Origin: Gemmatimonadaceae bacterium
GTDB taxonomy: Bacteria > Gemmatimonadota > Gemmatimonadetes > Gemmatimonadales > Gemmatimonadaceae
DNA length: 7,991 nt
Assembly (NCBI GenBank): GCA_019689955.1
Contig: JADGGM010000110.1
Coordinates: 1 to 7,991 of the forward strand
Direction of reading: 5' to 3'
How positions within the stretch are numbered: position 1 is the stretch's first letter; each line of letters begins with the position of its first letter. Positions 1-6,649 of the stretch are shown piece by piece. The notes below the pieces were generated by a model. That model did not search any database. It saw only the letters and a program-made list of their open reading frames with translations, and was not told the DNA's origin. Both the position numbers and the translations under genes were made by a program.

Positions 1-12
1 CGGGGCCCCACT

Positions 13-55
13 CCGGGGGGGCGCGGGCGGGGGGCCCCCCCGCCGCGCCCCCCGG
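13..55. repeat. Near-perfect GC palindrome, possible terminator of the DUF892 gene
   Basis: The left arm (13-34) reads CC, seven G, CGC, GGG, C, six G. The reverse complement of the right arm (35-55) reads CC, six G, CGC, GG, C, seven G. The arms therefore pair over about 20 bp with small compensating bulges and essentially no loop between 34 and 35. The structure begins 22 bases past the stop codon of the minus-strand ferritin-like gene, so it could end that transcript. However, no U-run follows in that direction (the next minus-strand bases are AGTGGGG), so a classical intrinsic terminator is not shown. Both strands also hold four G-tracts of three or more, so G-quadruplex formation is possible. 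Confidence 0.5.
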
Positions 56-77
56 CGCCGAGCATCGAGCGCGGCGA

Positions 78-572
78 TCAGGCCTTCACCGCGTCCAGGT
101 TCACGACCTCCTCGGCGAGCTTCGTGAGCTTCTGGTCCGTCGCCCCTTCCTCGTCGAGCGTTTGCTGGAGCAGCGTCTCCTGGTCGGCGAAGCCGAGCTC
201 GTTCGCGAAGGTGCGGACGCAGCCATAGCCCGCCATCTCGTAGTGCTCCACCCGTTGCGCCGCGGTGATCATCGCGGCGTCGAGGACCGGCGTGTCGCCG
301 AACTTCTTCATGACGTCCGCGCCCTCGTCGAGCACTCCTTCCATCCCTTTGCATCGCTCGCCCTTCGGGGACTCGCCGAGCATGTTGAAGATCCGCTCGA
401 GGCGCTCCACGTGGCCGCGCGTCTGCTGCTCGTGCTGGCGGAACGCGTCCGCGAGGTCGGCGTGCGACGCCTTTTCGGCCATCTTCGGGAGCACCTTGAG
501 GATCTGGTTCTCCGCGTTGTACAGGTCGCGGAGCTGGTCGACGTACAGGTTCTGGAGCGTCTGGTGCGCCAT
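78..572 (-). CDS. YciF-like ferritin-like domain protein (DUF892)
   Basis: This is a 164-residue soluble protein of the YciF/DUF892 family, a four-helix ferritin-like bundle often induced by stress. The biochemical role of the family is poorly defined. Family features visible are the N-terminal helix with LRDLYNAENQIL (residues 14-25), the second helix with HEQQTRGHVERLERIF (47-62), the CKGMEG segment (74-79), QRVEHYEMAGYG (106-117) and a final helix with LDEEGATD (139-146). Glu21, Glu48, His54, Glu109 and Glu142 are plausible di-metal ligands by position; this is inferred, not tested. The reading frame stays open upstream to 809, but the start at 572 is chosen because an AGGAGGG Shine-Dalgarno lies 7 bases before it and family similarity begins exactly there. 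The length matches the family (about 160-170 residues). The gene stands alone, divergent from the thiolase operon, and a GC palindrome lies just past its stop. Confidence 0.93.
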   Translation of the reverse strand: MAHQTLQNLYVDQLRDLYNAENQILKVLPKMAEKASHADLADAFRQHEQQTRGHVERLERIFNMLGESPKGERCKGMEGVLDEGADVMKKFGDTPVLDAAMITAAQRVEHYEMAGYGCVRTFANELGFADQETLLQQTLDEEGATDQKLTKLAEEVVNLDAVKA

Positions 573-579
573 GGCGGGT

Positions 580-586
580 CCCTCCT
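580..586 (-). promoter_or_regulatory. Shine-Dalgarno of the DUF892 gene
   Basis: The minus strand reads AGGAGGG here, 7 bases before the ATG at 572-570. This near-perfect site decides the start. It rules out the longer reading frame, whose extra 79 residues resemble no part of the family. Confidence 0.85.
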
Positions 587-614
587 GCTCTACTAAGTAG
601 GCTCCGGGTGCGGC

Positions 615-637
615 GCCGCCCGCCATCCGTGGGCGGC
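615..637. repeat. Inverted repeat 1 in the DUF892 leader
   Basis: GCCGCCC (615-621) pairs perfectly with GGGCGGC (631-637) across a 9-base loop. If the DUF892 transcript starts near the -10-like bases at 715-720, this hairpin lies in its 5' untranslated region, about 45-65 bases before the start codon. It could equally be a DNA operator or chance in GC-rich sequence. Confidence 0.4.
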
Positions 638-657
638 TCGTGTGAGGGCGCACGAGC
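636..657. repeat. Inverted repeat 2 in the DUF892 leader
   Basis: GCTCGTG (636-642) pairs perfectly with CACGAGC (651-657) across the 8-base loop TGAGGGCG. It shares two bases (636-637) with the preceding inverted repeat, so the two hairpins are either directly stacked or mutually exclusive at the junction. The function is unknown. Confidence 0.45.
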
Positions 658-746
658 GGGGCACGTCGCGTACCAGCGAGCGCCCCGCGCGTGGGGTCGC
701 CGGGGGCGTGGCGTTGTATACGTTCGGCGGTCTGCATAGCTTTCGG

Positions 747-797
747 GTTGCTCCCGAGACGGTGAGCGGGAGCGGCGTTGCTCCACTTTCCCGAGAC
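747..797 (+). repeat. Imperfect direct repeat before the thiolase gene
   Basis: GTTGCTCCCGAGAC at 747-760 recurs at 777-797 with seven extra bases (CCACTTT) in the middle: GTTGCT at 777-782 and CCCGAGAC at 790-797. The second copy ends 14 bases before the thiolase start codon. The first copy also contains a short inverted repeat, TCGGG/CCCGA (743-747 and 753-757). This could be a paired regulator site near the operon promoter or a small duplication; no known operator is recognised. Confidence 0.4.
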
Positions 798-811
798 TTC
801 AGGGCTCAATC

Positions 812-2032
812 ATGGCTGATACATCGCGTGTCCCGGTCATCGTCGGCGCCGCCCGTACGCCGATCGGGAAGTTCCTCGGCGCTCTGGCGTCCGTCACCGC
901 GCCGGAGCTTGGCGCGACGGCGATCCGTGCCGCGCTCGAGCGCTCGTCGGTCCCGCTGGAGGACATCGACGAAGTGATCATGGGCAACGTGGTGCAGGCC
1001 GGCGTGGGGCAGGCGCCGGCGCGCCAGGCGGCGATCAAGGCCGGGATCCCCGGGACCGTCCCCGCGGTGACGATCAACAAAGTGTGCGGCTCCGGGCTCA
1101 AGGCCGTGATGCTCGCCGCGCAGTCGATCCGCGCGGGTGACCAGCAGGTGGTGGTCGCCGGCGGGCAGGAGTCGATGTCGAACGCGCCGTTCTACGTGTA
1201 CGGGATGCGCAACGGCGTGAAGTTCGGCGACCAGACGCTCGTGGACGGTCTCATCAAGGACGGGCTCTGGTGCGCGTTCTGCGACGTCCACATGGGCGGG
1301 CACGCCGAGTACACCGCGAAGAAGGCCGGGATCACGCGGCAGATGCAGGACGAGTTCGCGCTGCACTCGCACCGCAAGGCGATCGCCGCGATCGACGAAG
1401 GGCGCTTTGCCGCCGAGATCGTCCCCGTGGAGGTCGCCGGGAAGAAGGGAACCGTCCAGGTGTGCATCGACGAGTCGCCGCGCCGCGACACCTCGCTGGA
1501 GCAGTTGGCGAAGCTCCGTCCGGCGTTCCCGAAGGACGCGCCGAAGGACATGAAGCCGGAGGAGCTCACGGTGACCGCGGGGAACGCGCCCGGGCTCAAC
1601 GATGGCGCGTCGGCGCTCGTGGTGGTCTCCGAGGAGTACGCCAGAGCGCACGGGCTCACGATCCTCGCGCGCATCACCGGGTACGCGACCGGGGGCGGTG
1701 AGCCGCGCGACCTCTTCTTCGCGCCGATCGTCGCCGTCGAGAACCTCATGCGCCGCGCCGGGACGTCGATCCGGGACTACGACCTCATCGAGGCCAACGA
1801 GGCGTTCGCCGCGCAGGCGCTCGCCGACGGGAAGGCGCTCGGCTGGGACTGGGATCGCGTGAACGTGAACGGCGGCGCGATCGCGCTCGGGCACCCGATC
1901 GGGGCGAGCGGGGCGCGCGTGCTCACCACGCTCCTCTACGCCATGAAGGACCGCAATGCGCACACCGGGCTGGCCACCCTCTGCCTCGGCGGCGGGAACG
2001 CCGTCGCGCTCAGCGTGGAGCGAGTGAACTGA
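812..2032 (+). CDS. Acetyl-CoA C-acetyltransferase (thiolase)
   Basis: This 406-residue cytoplasmic thiolase reversibly condenses two acetyl-CoA to acetoacetyl-CoA or cleaves 3-oxoacyl-CoA, the last step of beta-oxidation (atoB/phaA/thlA type; the exact paralogue cannot be chosen). The N-terminal half has the nucleophile Cys92 in [10 protein letters not shown] (89-98). The covering loop has HMG (160-162). The C-terminal half has NEAF (329-332), the catalytic His361 in [10 protein letters not shown] (360-369) and the second catalytic cysteine Cys391 in CLGGGNA. Many biosynthetic thiolases have GGGMG or GGGQG at that last motif, so this is a variant branch. The length is typical (about 390-405). 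A weak AGGG (801-804) precedes the ATG by 7 bases. Its TGA overlaps the bioY ATG by one base (TGATG), implying translational coupling. It is the first gene of the probable six-gene operon and is likely controlled from the region before 812. Confidence 0.95.
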   Translation: MADTSRVPVIVGAARTPIGKFLGALASVTAPELGATAIRAALERSSVPLEDIDEVIMGNVVQAGVGQAPARQAAIKAGIPGTVPAVTINKVCGSGLKAVMLAAQSIRAGDQQVVVAGGQESMSNAPFYVYGMRNGVKFGDQTLVDGLIKDGLWCAFCDVHMGGHAEYTAKKAGITRQMQDEFALHSHRKAIAAIDEGRFAAEIVPVEVAGKKGTVQVCIDESPRRDTSLEQLAKLRPAFPKDAPKDMKPEELTVTAGNAPGLNDGASALVVVSEEYARAHGLTILARITGYATGGGEPRDLFFAPIVAVENLMRRAGTSIRDYDLIEANEAFAAQALADGKALGWDWDRVNVNGGAIALGHPIGASGARVLTTLLYAMKDRNAHTGLATLCLGGGNAVALSVERVN

Positions 2033-2583
2033 TGAACGAACGTGCCACCCCCATCGTCCGCGACCGGTACATCACGGTCGTCGGAAGCGTCGGTTTCGCC
2101 GCGGCGCTCGCCGCGGCCTCGCAGATCGCGGTCCCCATCCCGGGGACTTCGGTCCCGATGACGTTGCAGCCGCTCGCGGTGGTGTTGGCAGGACTCTGGC
2201 TCGGGCCCGTGGGTGGGGCGGCGAGCATGATCCTGTATCTCGCGGCCGGGGCAGCGGGGCTGCCGGTGTTCGCGCCGGTCGGACCCGCCGGCGTGATGCG
2301 ACTCCTCGGCCCCACCGGTGGCTACCTCCTCGCGTATCCCGTGGCCGCGTTCGTGGCCGGGATGCTCACCAACCGCCGGTCCAGGGTGCTCCGGCGCATG
2401 GGGGCGGCCGCGCTCGGGATCGCAGTCATCCACGTGGGCGGTGTGGCGCAGCTCGCCGTGCTCACCGGAAGCGTCAGCCGCGCGGTGGTGCTCGGCACCC
2501 TCCCGTTCCTCGGGATGGACCTCGTGAAGGCGGTGATCGCGGGCACGCTGTCCCCCGGCGGGAACGACCGCGCGCACCTCTGA
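2032..2583 (+). CDS. BioY, biotin-binding S component of an ECF transporter
   Basis: This 183-residue integral membrane protein binds biotin and delivers it, alone or with an energy-coupling module (EcfA/A'/T), into the cytoplasm. Hydrophobic segments fall at roughly 14-34, 45-60, 61-82, 94-113, 124-145 and 149-172, fitting the six-helix BioY fold. Family motifs are PIPGTSVPMTLQPLAV (35-50), AAGLPVFAP (74-82), GPTGGYLLAYP (93-103) and the final-helix DLVK (Asp163, Lys166). The length equals typical BioY. The start overlaps the thiolase stop, with GGAG at 2017-2020 as a possible ribosome site. No ecfA, ecfT, birA or other bio genes are visible, so it is either a solitary BioY or shares a general ECF module encoded elsewhere. 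No biotin-repressor operator was recognised. A vitamin transporter inside a thiolase/acyl-CoA operon is notable because several acyl-CoA carboxylases need biotin. Confidence 0.93.
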   Translation: MNERATPIVRDRYITVVGSVGFAAALAAASQIAVPIPGTSVPMTLQPLAVVLAGLWLGPVGGAASMILYLAAGAAGLPVFAPVGPAGVMRLLGPTGGYLLAYPVAAFVAGMLTNRRSRVLRRMGAAALGIAVIHVGGVAQLAVLTGSVSRAVVLGTLPFLGMDLVKAVIAGTLSPGGNDRAHL

Positions 2584-2586
2584 CGG

Positions 2587-3474
2587 GTGCGCACGCGCCT
2601 CCAACGCGCGCAGGACGCCCTGCGCACCCTCTGGCGACTGGCGGCCTACGCCGCGCTCGTGGTCGTCGTGTGGGGCGCGCTCGCCCTGCTCGCCCGCACC
2701 GGCGCGCTCCTCGCTGCGGGCTCCGGCGTGGCGCCCGCGCTCGGGTGGGGGACCCTCCTCGCCGGCGTGTGGCTCGCCCACCTCATCATGCTCCGCTGGG
2801 TGGATCGCGAGCCCTGGTCGGTGGTCCGGCTCGGCCGCTCACAGCTCACCTGGCGGAGCGCCGGGATCGGGCTCGCAGCCGGCGGGCTCGGGATCCTCGT
2901 CCCCTCGCTCCTCCTCCTCGGCGTGCACTGGCTGCGCGCCGTACCCGAGAGCGGGGGGAGCGGCACCTGGGTACGCTACGCGGGGGAGATGGCCGTCTTC
3001 TTCCTCCCCCAGTCGCTCACGGAAGAGATGCTGGTGCGCGGGTACCCGTTCGCGGTGCTTCGCGCATCCCTCGGCGGTGGGTGGGCGCTCGCCCTCACCA
3101 GCGCCGTGTTCGGCGCCTTACATTGGGCCAACCCCGGCGCCGACGTGCAGTCCGTGCTCCTGGTGATGCTCGCCGGAGTCTTTCTCGGCGGAGTGCTCCT
3201 CCTCACCGAGAGCTTGTACGCCGCCTGGATGGCCCACTTCGCCTGGAACTGGAGCATGGCGGCGCTTCTACATACAGCGGTGAGCGGGCTCCCCATGCGC
3301 GCGCCCGATTATCGCATCTTTGACAACGGTCCCGACTGGGCGACCGGAGGCGCGTGGGGCCCCGAAGGGGGCGCCGGCGCGGCGGTCGGGATGCTCGCTG
3401 CACTGTGGATTCTCATCGCGTGGCGCCGGCGCCAGGGCGCGCGCCGCGCTGAACCTGAGCTCGAAGGGATATGA
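2587..3474 (+). CDS. CPBP family intramembrane metalloprotease
   Basis: This is a 295-residue polytopic membrane protein of the CPBP (CAAX protease/bacteriocin-processing, Abi) family. The conserved motifs are in order: EEMLVR with Glu146, Glu147 and Arg151; FGALH with Phe175 and His179; and HFAWN with His217 and Asn221. These are the glutamate/histidine residues expected of the family's active site. Hydrophobic segments lie near 17-37, 52-70, 92-116, 134-142, 165-178, 187-207, 211-230 and 264-279. After the last motif comes a Gly/Pro/Trp-rich loop (233-263, containing [15 protein letters not shown]), then a final helix and a basic tail. Substrates are unknown, and other family members mature peptides or prenylated proteins. 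The GTG start lies three bases past the bioY stop and has no clear Shine-Dalgarno, suggesting coupling. Its end overlaps the next gene by ATGA. All key residues are present, so it should be active. Its link to the surrounding metabolism is not evident. Confidence 0.9.
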   Translation: MRTRLQRAQDALRTLWRLAAYAALVVVVWGALALLARTGALLAAGSGVAPALGWGTLLAGVWLAHLIMLRWVDREPWSVVRLGRSQLTWRSAGIGLAAGGLGILVPSLLLLGVHWLRAVPESGGSGTWVRYAGEMAVFFLPQSLTEEMLVRGYPFAVLRASLGGGWALALTSAVFGALHWANPGADVQSVLLVMLAGVFLGGVLLLTESLYAAWMAHFAWNWSMAALLHTAVSGLPMRAPDYRIFDNGPDWATGGAWGPEGGAGAAVGMLAALWILIAWRRRQGARRAEPELEGI

Positions 3475-4319
3475 CTGAACGGATCGCCGTGGTCGGTGCA
3501 GGGCAGATGGGGAACGGGATCGCGCACGTGTTCGCCACCGCGGGCTTCCCCGTCACGATGATCGACGTCTCCAAGGACGCGCTCGCCAAGGGGCGCGCGA
3601 CGATCGAGAAGAACCTCGCCCGTCAGGTCCAGAAAGGAACCATCGATGCCGCCACGCGCGACGCCGCGCTCGGCCGCATCACCCTCTCCGAGACGATCGA
3701 CGCCGTGCGCGACGCCTCGCTCGTCGTCGAGGCGGCCACCGAGAACGTGGACGTCAAGTACCGCATCTTCGCCGACCTCGACCGCCTCGCCCCCGCGAAC
3801 GCCATCCTCGCCTCCAACACCAGCTCCATCTCCATCACCGAAATCGCCGCGCGGACCAAGCGGCCGGCGCAGGTGATCGGGATGCACTTCATGAACCCCG
3901 TCCCCGTGATGCAGCTCGTGGAGATCATCCGCGGGCTCGCCACCTCGGACGAGACCACGCGCACCGTCGTCGACCTCGCCACGCGGCTCGGGAAGACGCC
4001 CGTCGAGGTGAACGACTTTCCCGGCTTCGTCTCCAACCGCGTGCTCATGCCGATGATCAACGAGGCGGTCTACTGCCTCATGGAGGGGGTGGGGACGGCC
4101 GAAGCGATCGACACGGTGATGAAGCTCGGGATGAACCACCCCATGGGACCGCTCGCGCTGGCCGACCTCATCGGGCTCGACACCTGCGCGTCGATCCTCG
4201 AGGTGCTCCACGCCGGGCTCGGCGACCCCAAGTACCGCCCCTGTCCGCTCCTCAAGAAGTACGTCGCCGCCGGGTGGCTCGGCCGCAAGACCGGGCGCGG
4301 CTTCTACACCTATGCGTAA
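3471..4319 (+). CDS. hbd: 3-hydroxybutyryl-CoA dehydrogenase
   Basis: This 282-residue cytoplasmic enzyme oxidises (S)-3-hydroxyacyl-CoA, chiefly the C4 compound, to 3-oxoacyl-CoA with NAD, or the reverse. The N-terminal Rossmann domain has GAGQMG (9-14), and Asp32 at the end of the second strand favours NAD over NADP. Residues matching the catalytic set of human short-chain hydroxyacyl-CoA dehydrogenase (Ser137, His158, Glu170, Asn208) occur with identical spacing as Ser118, His139 (in GMHFMNPVP), Glu151 and Asn189. The C-terminal dimerisation domain has the usual [12 protein letters not shown] (226-237) and ends with [11 protein letters not shown]. The length is standard for a monofunctional enzyme (about 282-290). 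The ATG overlaps the protease stop in ATGA, and GAAGGG lies close before it. Upstream and downstream genes supply thiolase and acyl-CoA dehydrogenase, so it fits a short-chain beta-oxidation or butyryl-CoA/PHB pathway. The connecting crotonase is absent from the window. Confidence 0.95.
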   Translation: MTERIAVVGAGQMGNGIAHVFATAGFPVTMIDVSKDALAKGRATIEKNLARQVQKGTIDAATRDAALGRITLSETIDAVRDASLVVEAATENVDVKYRIFADLDRLAPANAILASNTSSISITEIAARTKRPAQVIGMHFMNPVPVMQLVEIIRGLATSDETTRTVVDLATRLGKTPVEVNDFPGFVSNRVLMPMINEAVYCLMEGVGTAEAIDTVMKLGMNHPMGPLALADLIGLDTCASILEVLHAGLGDPKYRPCPLLKKYVAAGWLGRKTGRGFYTYA

Positions 4320-4327
4320 AGCGTGAC

Positions 4328-5488
4328 ATGTCCTGGGCCCTCCTTCCTCTCACCGACGAGCAGCGCGAGATCCAGCGCATGGCGCGCGAGTTCGCGCAGG
4401 CGGAGATCGCACCCTACACCGCCGCGTGGGACCGCGACGCCCACTTCGAGCGCAGCGTCATCACGCGCATGGGCGAGCTGGGGTTCCTCGGGATGCTCAT
4501 CCCCGAGCAGTACGGCGGGCTCGGGCTCGACACGTGCACCTACGTCGTCGCGCTCGAGGAGATCGCCGCAGCCGACGCCTCGATCGCCGTGGCGATGAGC
4601 GTGCACAACTCGCTCCCCACGCAGATGCTCCTGCGCTGGGGGAGCGAGGAGCAGAAGGCGCGCTTCCTCGCCCCCATGGCGCGCGGGGAGTGGCTTGGCG
4701 CCTTCGCGCTCTCCGAGCCCGAGGCGGGCTCCGACGCGGCGTCGCTCCGCACCCAGGCCGTGCGCGACGGCGACTGCTGGGTGCTCAACGGCACCAAGGC
4801 GTGGGTGACGAACGGCAACACCGCGGACGTCATCATCGCGATGGCACGCACCGACCCCCCCAACGAGCGCCGCGGTGCGCGGGGGATCAGCGCGTTCATC
4901 ATCACCCCGGACCTGCCGGGGTTTCACGTGGGGAAGAAGGAGGACAAGCTCGGCCTCCGCGCCTCCCCCACGGTGCAGCTCACCTTCGACAACCTCCGCG
5001 TTCCCGCCGAGAACCTGCTCGGCGCGGAGGGATCGGGGTTCATCTACGCGCTCCAGTCGCTCGACAACGGGCGGCTCGGGATCGCCGCGCAGGCGCTCGG
5101 GATCGCGCGCGCAGCCATGGAGCACTCCGTGGCGTACGCCGCCGAGCGTCGTCAATTCGGAAAACCCATCAAGGAGTTCGAGGCCATCCAGTTCAAGTTG
5201 GCCGACATGGCCACCCGCATCACCGCGGCCCGCGCGCTGCTCTACTCGGCCGCGGCCGCCAAGGACCGCGGGGCGCCGATCACGCAGTTCAGCAGCATGA
5301 GCAAGCTCCTCGCCAGCGAGACCGCCATGTGGGTGACCACCCAGGCCATCCAGATCTTCGGCGGCTACGGCTACGTGAAGGATTATCCCGTCGAACGTCT
5401 CTTCCGCGACGCGAAAGTCACCGAGATCTATGAAGGGACCTCGGAGATCCAGCGCATCGTGATTGCCCGCGAGCTGTACGCGTCGTGA
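4328..5488 (+). CDS. Acyl-CoA dehydrogenase, short-chain (SCAD/butyryl-CoA) type
   Basis: This 386-residue FAD enzyme introduces the alpha,beta double bond into acyl-CoA and passes electrons to ETF. It has the three-domain family layout: an N-terminal helical domain (about 1-122), a central beta domain starting at the [10 protein letters not shown] signature (127-136), and a C-terminal helical domain (from about 236) with RRQFGKPI (274-281) and [20 protein letters not shown] (342-361). The catalytic base is Glu369 in IYEGTSEIQ, the position used by short/medium straight-chain and 2-methyl-branched acyl-CoA dehydrogenases. Isovaleryl-CoA and long-chain enzymes place it elsewhere. The start at 4328 is preferred over an in-frame GTG at 4274, because that extension lies inside the preceding gene and family similarity begins at [11 protein letters not shown]. 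There is no good Shine-Dalgarno; the gene starts 8 bases past the hbd stop. No etfAB is in the window. Confidence 0.94.
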   Translation: MSWALLPLTDEQREIQRMAREFAQAEIAPYTAAWDRDAHFERSVITRMGELGFLGMLIPEQYGGLGLDTCTYVVALEEIAAADASIAVAMSVHNSLPTQMLLRWGSEEQKARFLAPMARGEWLGAFALSEPEAGSDAASLRTQAVRDGDCWVLNGTKAWVTNGNTADVIIAMARTDPPNERRGARGISAFIITPDLPGFHVGKKEDKLGLRASPTVQLTFDNLRVPAENLLGAEGSGFIYALQSLDNGRLGIAAQALGIARAAMEHSVAYAAERRQFGKPIKEFEAIQFKLADMATRITAARALLYSAAAAKDRGAPITQFSSMSKLLASETAMWVTTQAIQIFGGYGYVKDYPVERLFRDAKVTEIYEGTSEIQRIVIARELYAS

Positions 5489-5507
5489 ACCCTTTCCCGC
5501 ATTCCTC

Positions 5508-6614
5508 ATGACCATCGCCGAAATTCCGCGTCCCAGTGCGACGCAGGGCTTCTTCGACCGCATTGCCGAGATGGGGCACGAGCAGCTCGTCGTCTGCAGC
5601 GACCCCTCGGCCGGGTATCGCGGCCTCATCGCGATCCACAGCACCACGCTCGGGCCCGCGCTCGGCGGGACGCGGTTCTGGAACTACGCCACCGATGAGG
5701 AGGCGATCACCGACGTCCTCCGTCTCGCGCGCGGGATGACGTACAAGAACGCCGTCGCAGGGCTCAACCTGGGCGGCGGGAAGTCGGTGATCATCGGCGA
5801 CAACAAGACCACGAACCGCGAGATGATCTTCCGCGCGCACGGCCGCTTCGTGGAGGGGCTCGGCGGGCGCTACGTCACCGCGGAGGACGTCGGGACCACG
5901 CCGAGCGACATGGACTTCGTGCACATGGAGACCGACTACGTCGCCGGGCTCGCGGGGAAGTCCGGGGACCCGTCCCCGGTGACCGCGCGCGGGGTGTTCC
6001 GCGCCATCCAGGCCTCGGCCAAGTACCGCTGGGGCTCCGATTCGCTCGAAGGGAAGACGGTCGCGATCCAGGGGTGCGGGCACGTCGGCTACCATCTCGC
6101 CAAGCACCTCCACGAGGCCGGCGCCAAGCTCGTGGTCACCGACATCGACGCCGAGCGGGTGAAGCAGGTGGTGAACGACTTCGGCGCGCGGGGCGTGGAG
6201 CCCGGGGAGATCTACGGCGTGAAGGCCGACATCTTCGCCCCCTGCGCCCTCGGCGCCGTGATCAACGACAAGACCATCCCGCAGCTCAAGGTCGAGATCG
6301 TCGCGGGCGCGGCGAACAACCAGCTCCTCGAGGAGCGCCACGGCGACGCGCTGGAGGAGAAGGGGATCCTCTACGCCCCCGACTACGTGGCGAACGCGGG
6401 CGGGGTGATCAACGTCTACAGCGAGCTGGCCGGGTGGGATTCGGCCCGGGCCCTGCGGAAAGCGGACGAGATCTACGCGACCACGCTCGGGGTGTTCGAG
6501 ATCGCCAAGGCCGACGGCGTCCCCACCTACGAGGCAGCCGACCGCCTGGCCGAACGGCGGTTGAAGGCCGTCGCCTCCCTGGTGAAGACTTGGCCGCAGT
6601 GGCCGAACCGCTGA
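5508..6614 (+). CDS. Leucine dehydrogenase (Glu/Leu/Phe/Val dehydrogenase family)
   Basis: This 368-residue cytoplasmic enzyme deaminates L-leucine, and usually valine and isoleucine, to 2-oxo acids plus ammonia with NAD, or the reverse. The N-terminal domain has [12 protein letters not shown] (49-60). Lys80 (MTYKNAVAG) and Lys92 (LGGGKSVI) are 12 residues apart, as are the substrate and catalytic lysines of Bacillus leucine dehydrogenase. AEDVGT (125-130) follows. The NAD domain has GCGHVG (189-194), with Asp212 and Asp214 after the second strand. [14 protein letters not shown] (289-302) and the C-terminal [10 protein letters not shown] also match leucine dehydrogenase. Small or aliphatic pocket residues (Ala125, Val300, Val303) support branched-chain specificity over glutamate or phenylalanine; the pocket mapping is from memory. 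The length equals the family's (about 364-370). The start at 5508 fits the family's N-terminus. An earlier in-frame start at 5463 would lie inside the preceding gene. No Shine-Dalgarno is seen, and the gap to the previous gene is 19 bases. Confidence 0.9.
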   Translation: MTIAEIPRPSATQGFFDRIAEMGHEQLVVCSDPSAGYRGLIAIHSTTLGPALGGTRFWNYATDEEAITDVLRLARGMTYKNAVAGLNLGGGKSVIIGDNKTTNREMIFRAHGRFVEGLGGRYVTAEDVGTTPSDMDFVHMETDYVAGLAGKSGDPSPVTARGVFRAIQASAKYRWGSDSLEGKTVAIQGCGHVGYHLAKHLHEAGAKLVVTDIDAERVKQVVNDFGARGVEPGEIYGVKADIFAPCALGAVINDKTIPQLKVEIVAGAANNQLLEERHGDALEEKGILYAPDYVANAGGVINVYSELAGWDSARALRKADEIYATTLGVFEIAKADGVPTYEAADRLAERRLKAVASLVKTWPQWPNR

Positions 6615-6636
6615 GCCGTCGAGCGCCCATCCCTGT

Positions 6637-6642
6637 GGAGGA
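6637..6642 (+). promoter_or_regulatory. Shine-Dalgarno of glyA
   Basis: GGAGGA lies 7 bases before the glyA ATG (6650-6652). It fixes the start and contrasts with the weak or absent ribosome sites of the genes upstream, which suggests glyA is translated independently of them. Confidence 0.85.
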
Positions 6643-6649
6643 CATCTGA

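Larger units (their letters stand above)
573..811. other. Divergent intergenic region between the DUF892 gene and the thiolase operon
   Basis: These 239 bases separate two oppositely transcribed genes and must hold promoters for both. It contains two adjacent hairpins (615-657) and an imperfect direct repeat (747-797), listed separately. AT-richer bases around 714-743 are the likeliest promoter core. On the minus strand TATACA (720-715) resembles a -10 box, and on the plus strand CATAGC (734-739) is a weaker candidate. Neither has a convincing -35 box at 16-18 bases, so no promoter is called. No small gene with a believable start is seen. Confidence 0.5.

Noticed and set aside
162..596. 144-residue plus-strand open frame opposite the DUF892 gene
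   Set aside because: It lies antisense to a well-recognised gene, has a repetitive Leu/Arg/Val/Glu composition from the complementary strand and resembles no family.
573..809. N-terminal extension of the DUF892 protein by 79 residues
   Set aside because: The open frame continues upstream, but the extra residues are Arg/Pro/Ala-rich and unlike the family. The AGGAGGG site and family similarity place the start at 572.
642..977. Small plus-strand open frame in the divergent intergenic region
   Set aside because: It runs out of frame into the thiolase gene, is Arg/Ser-rich and has no family resemblance or convincing ribosome site.
806..1963. 385-residue minus-strand open frame antisense to the thiolase
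   Set aside because: It mirrors the GC-rich codon pattern of the thiolase, is Arg/His/Asp-rich low-complexity and has no domain.
1936..2781. 281-residue minus-strand open frame across bioY and the protease start
   Set aside because: It is a compositional shadow, extremely rich in Glu/Arg/His/Gly, spanning three real genes without a ribosome site or recognisable fold.
4274..4327. Upstream GTG start for the acyl-CoA dehydrogenase
   Set aside because: It would overlap the end of hbd by 46 bases and add 18 residues unlike the family's N-terminus.
4310..5647. 445-residue minus-strand open frame antisense to the acyl-CoA dehydrogenase
   Set aside because: It is longer than the real gene, but the acyl-CoA dehydrogenase shows every family motif on the plus strand. 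The antisense product is low-complexity.
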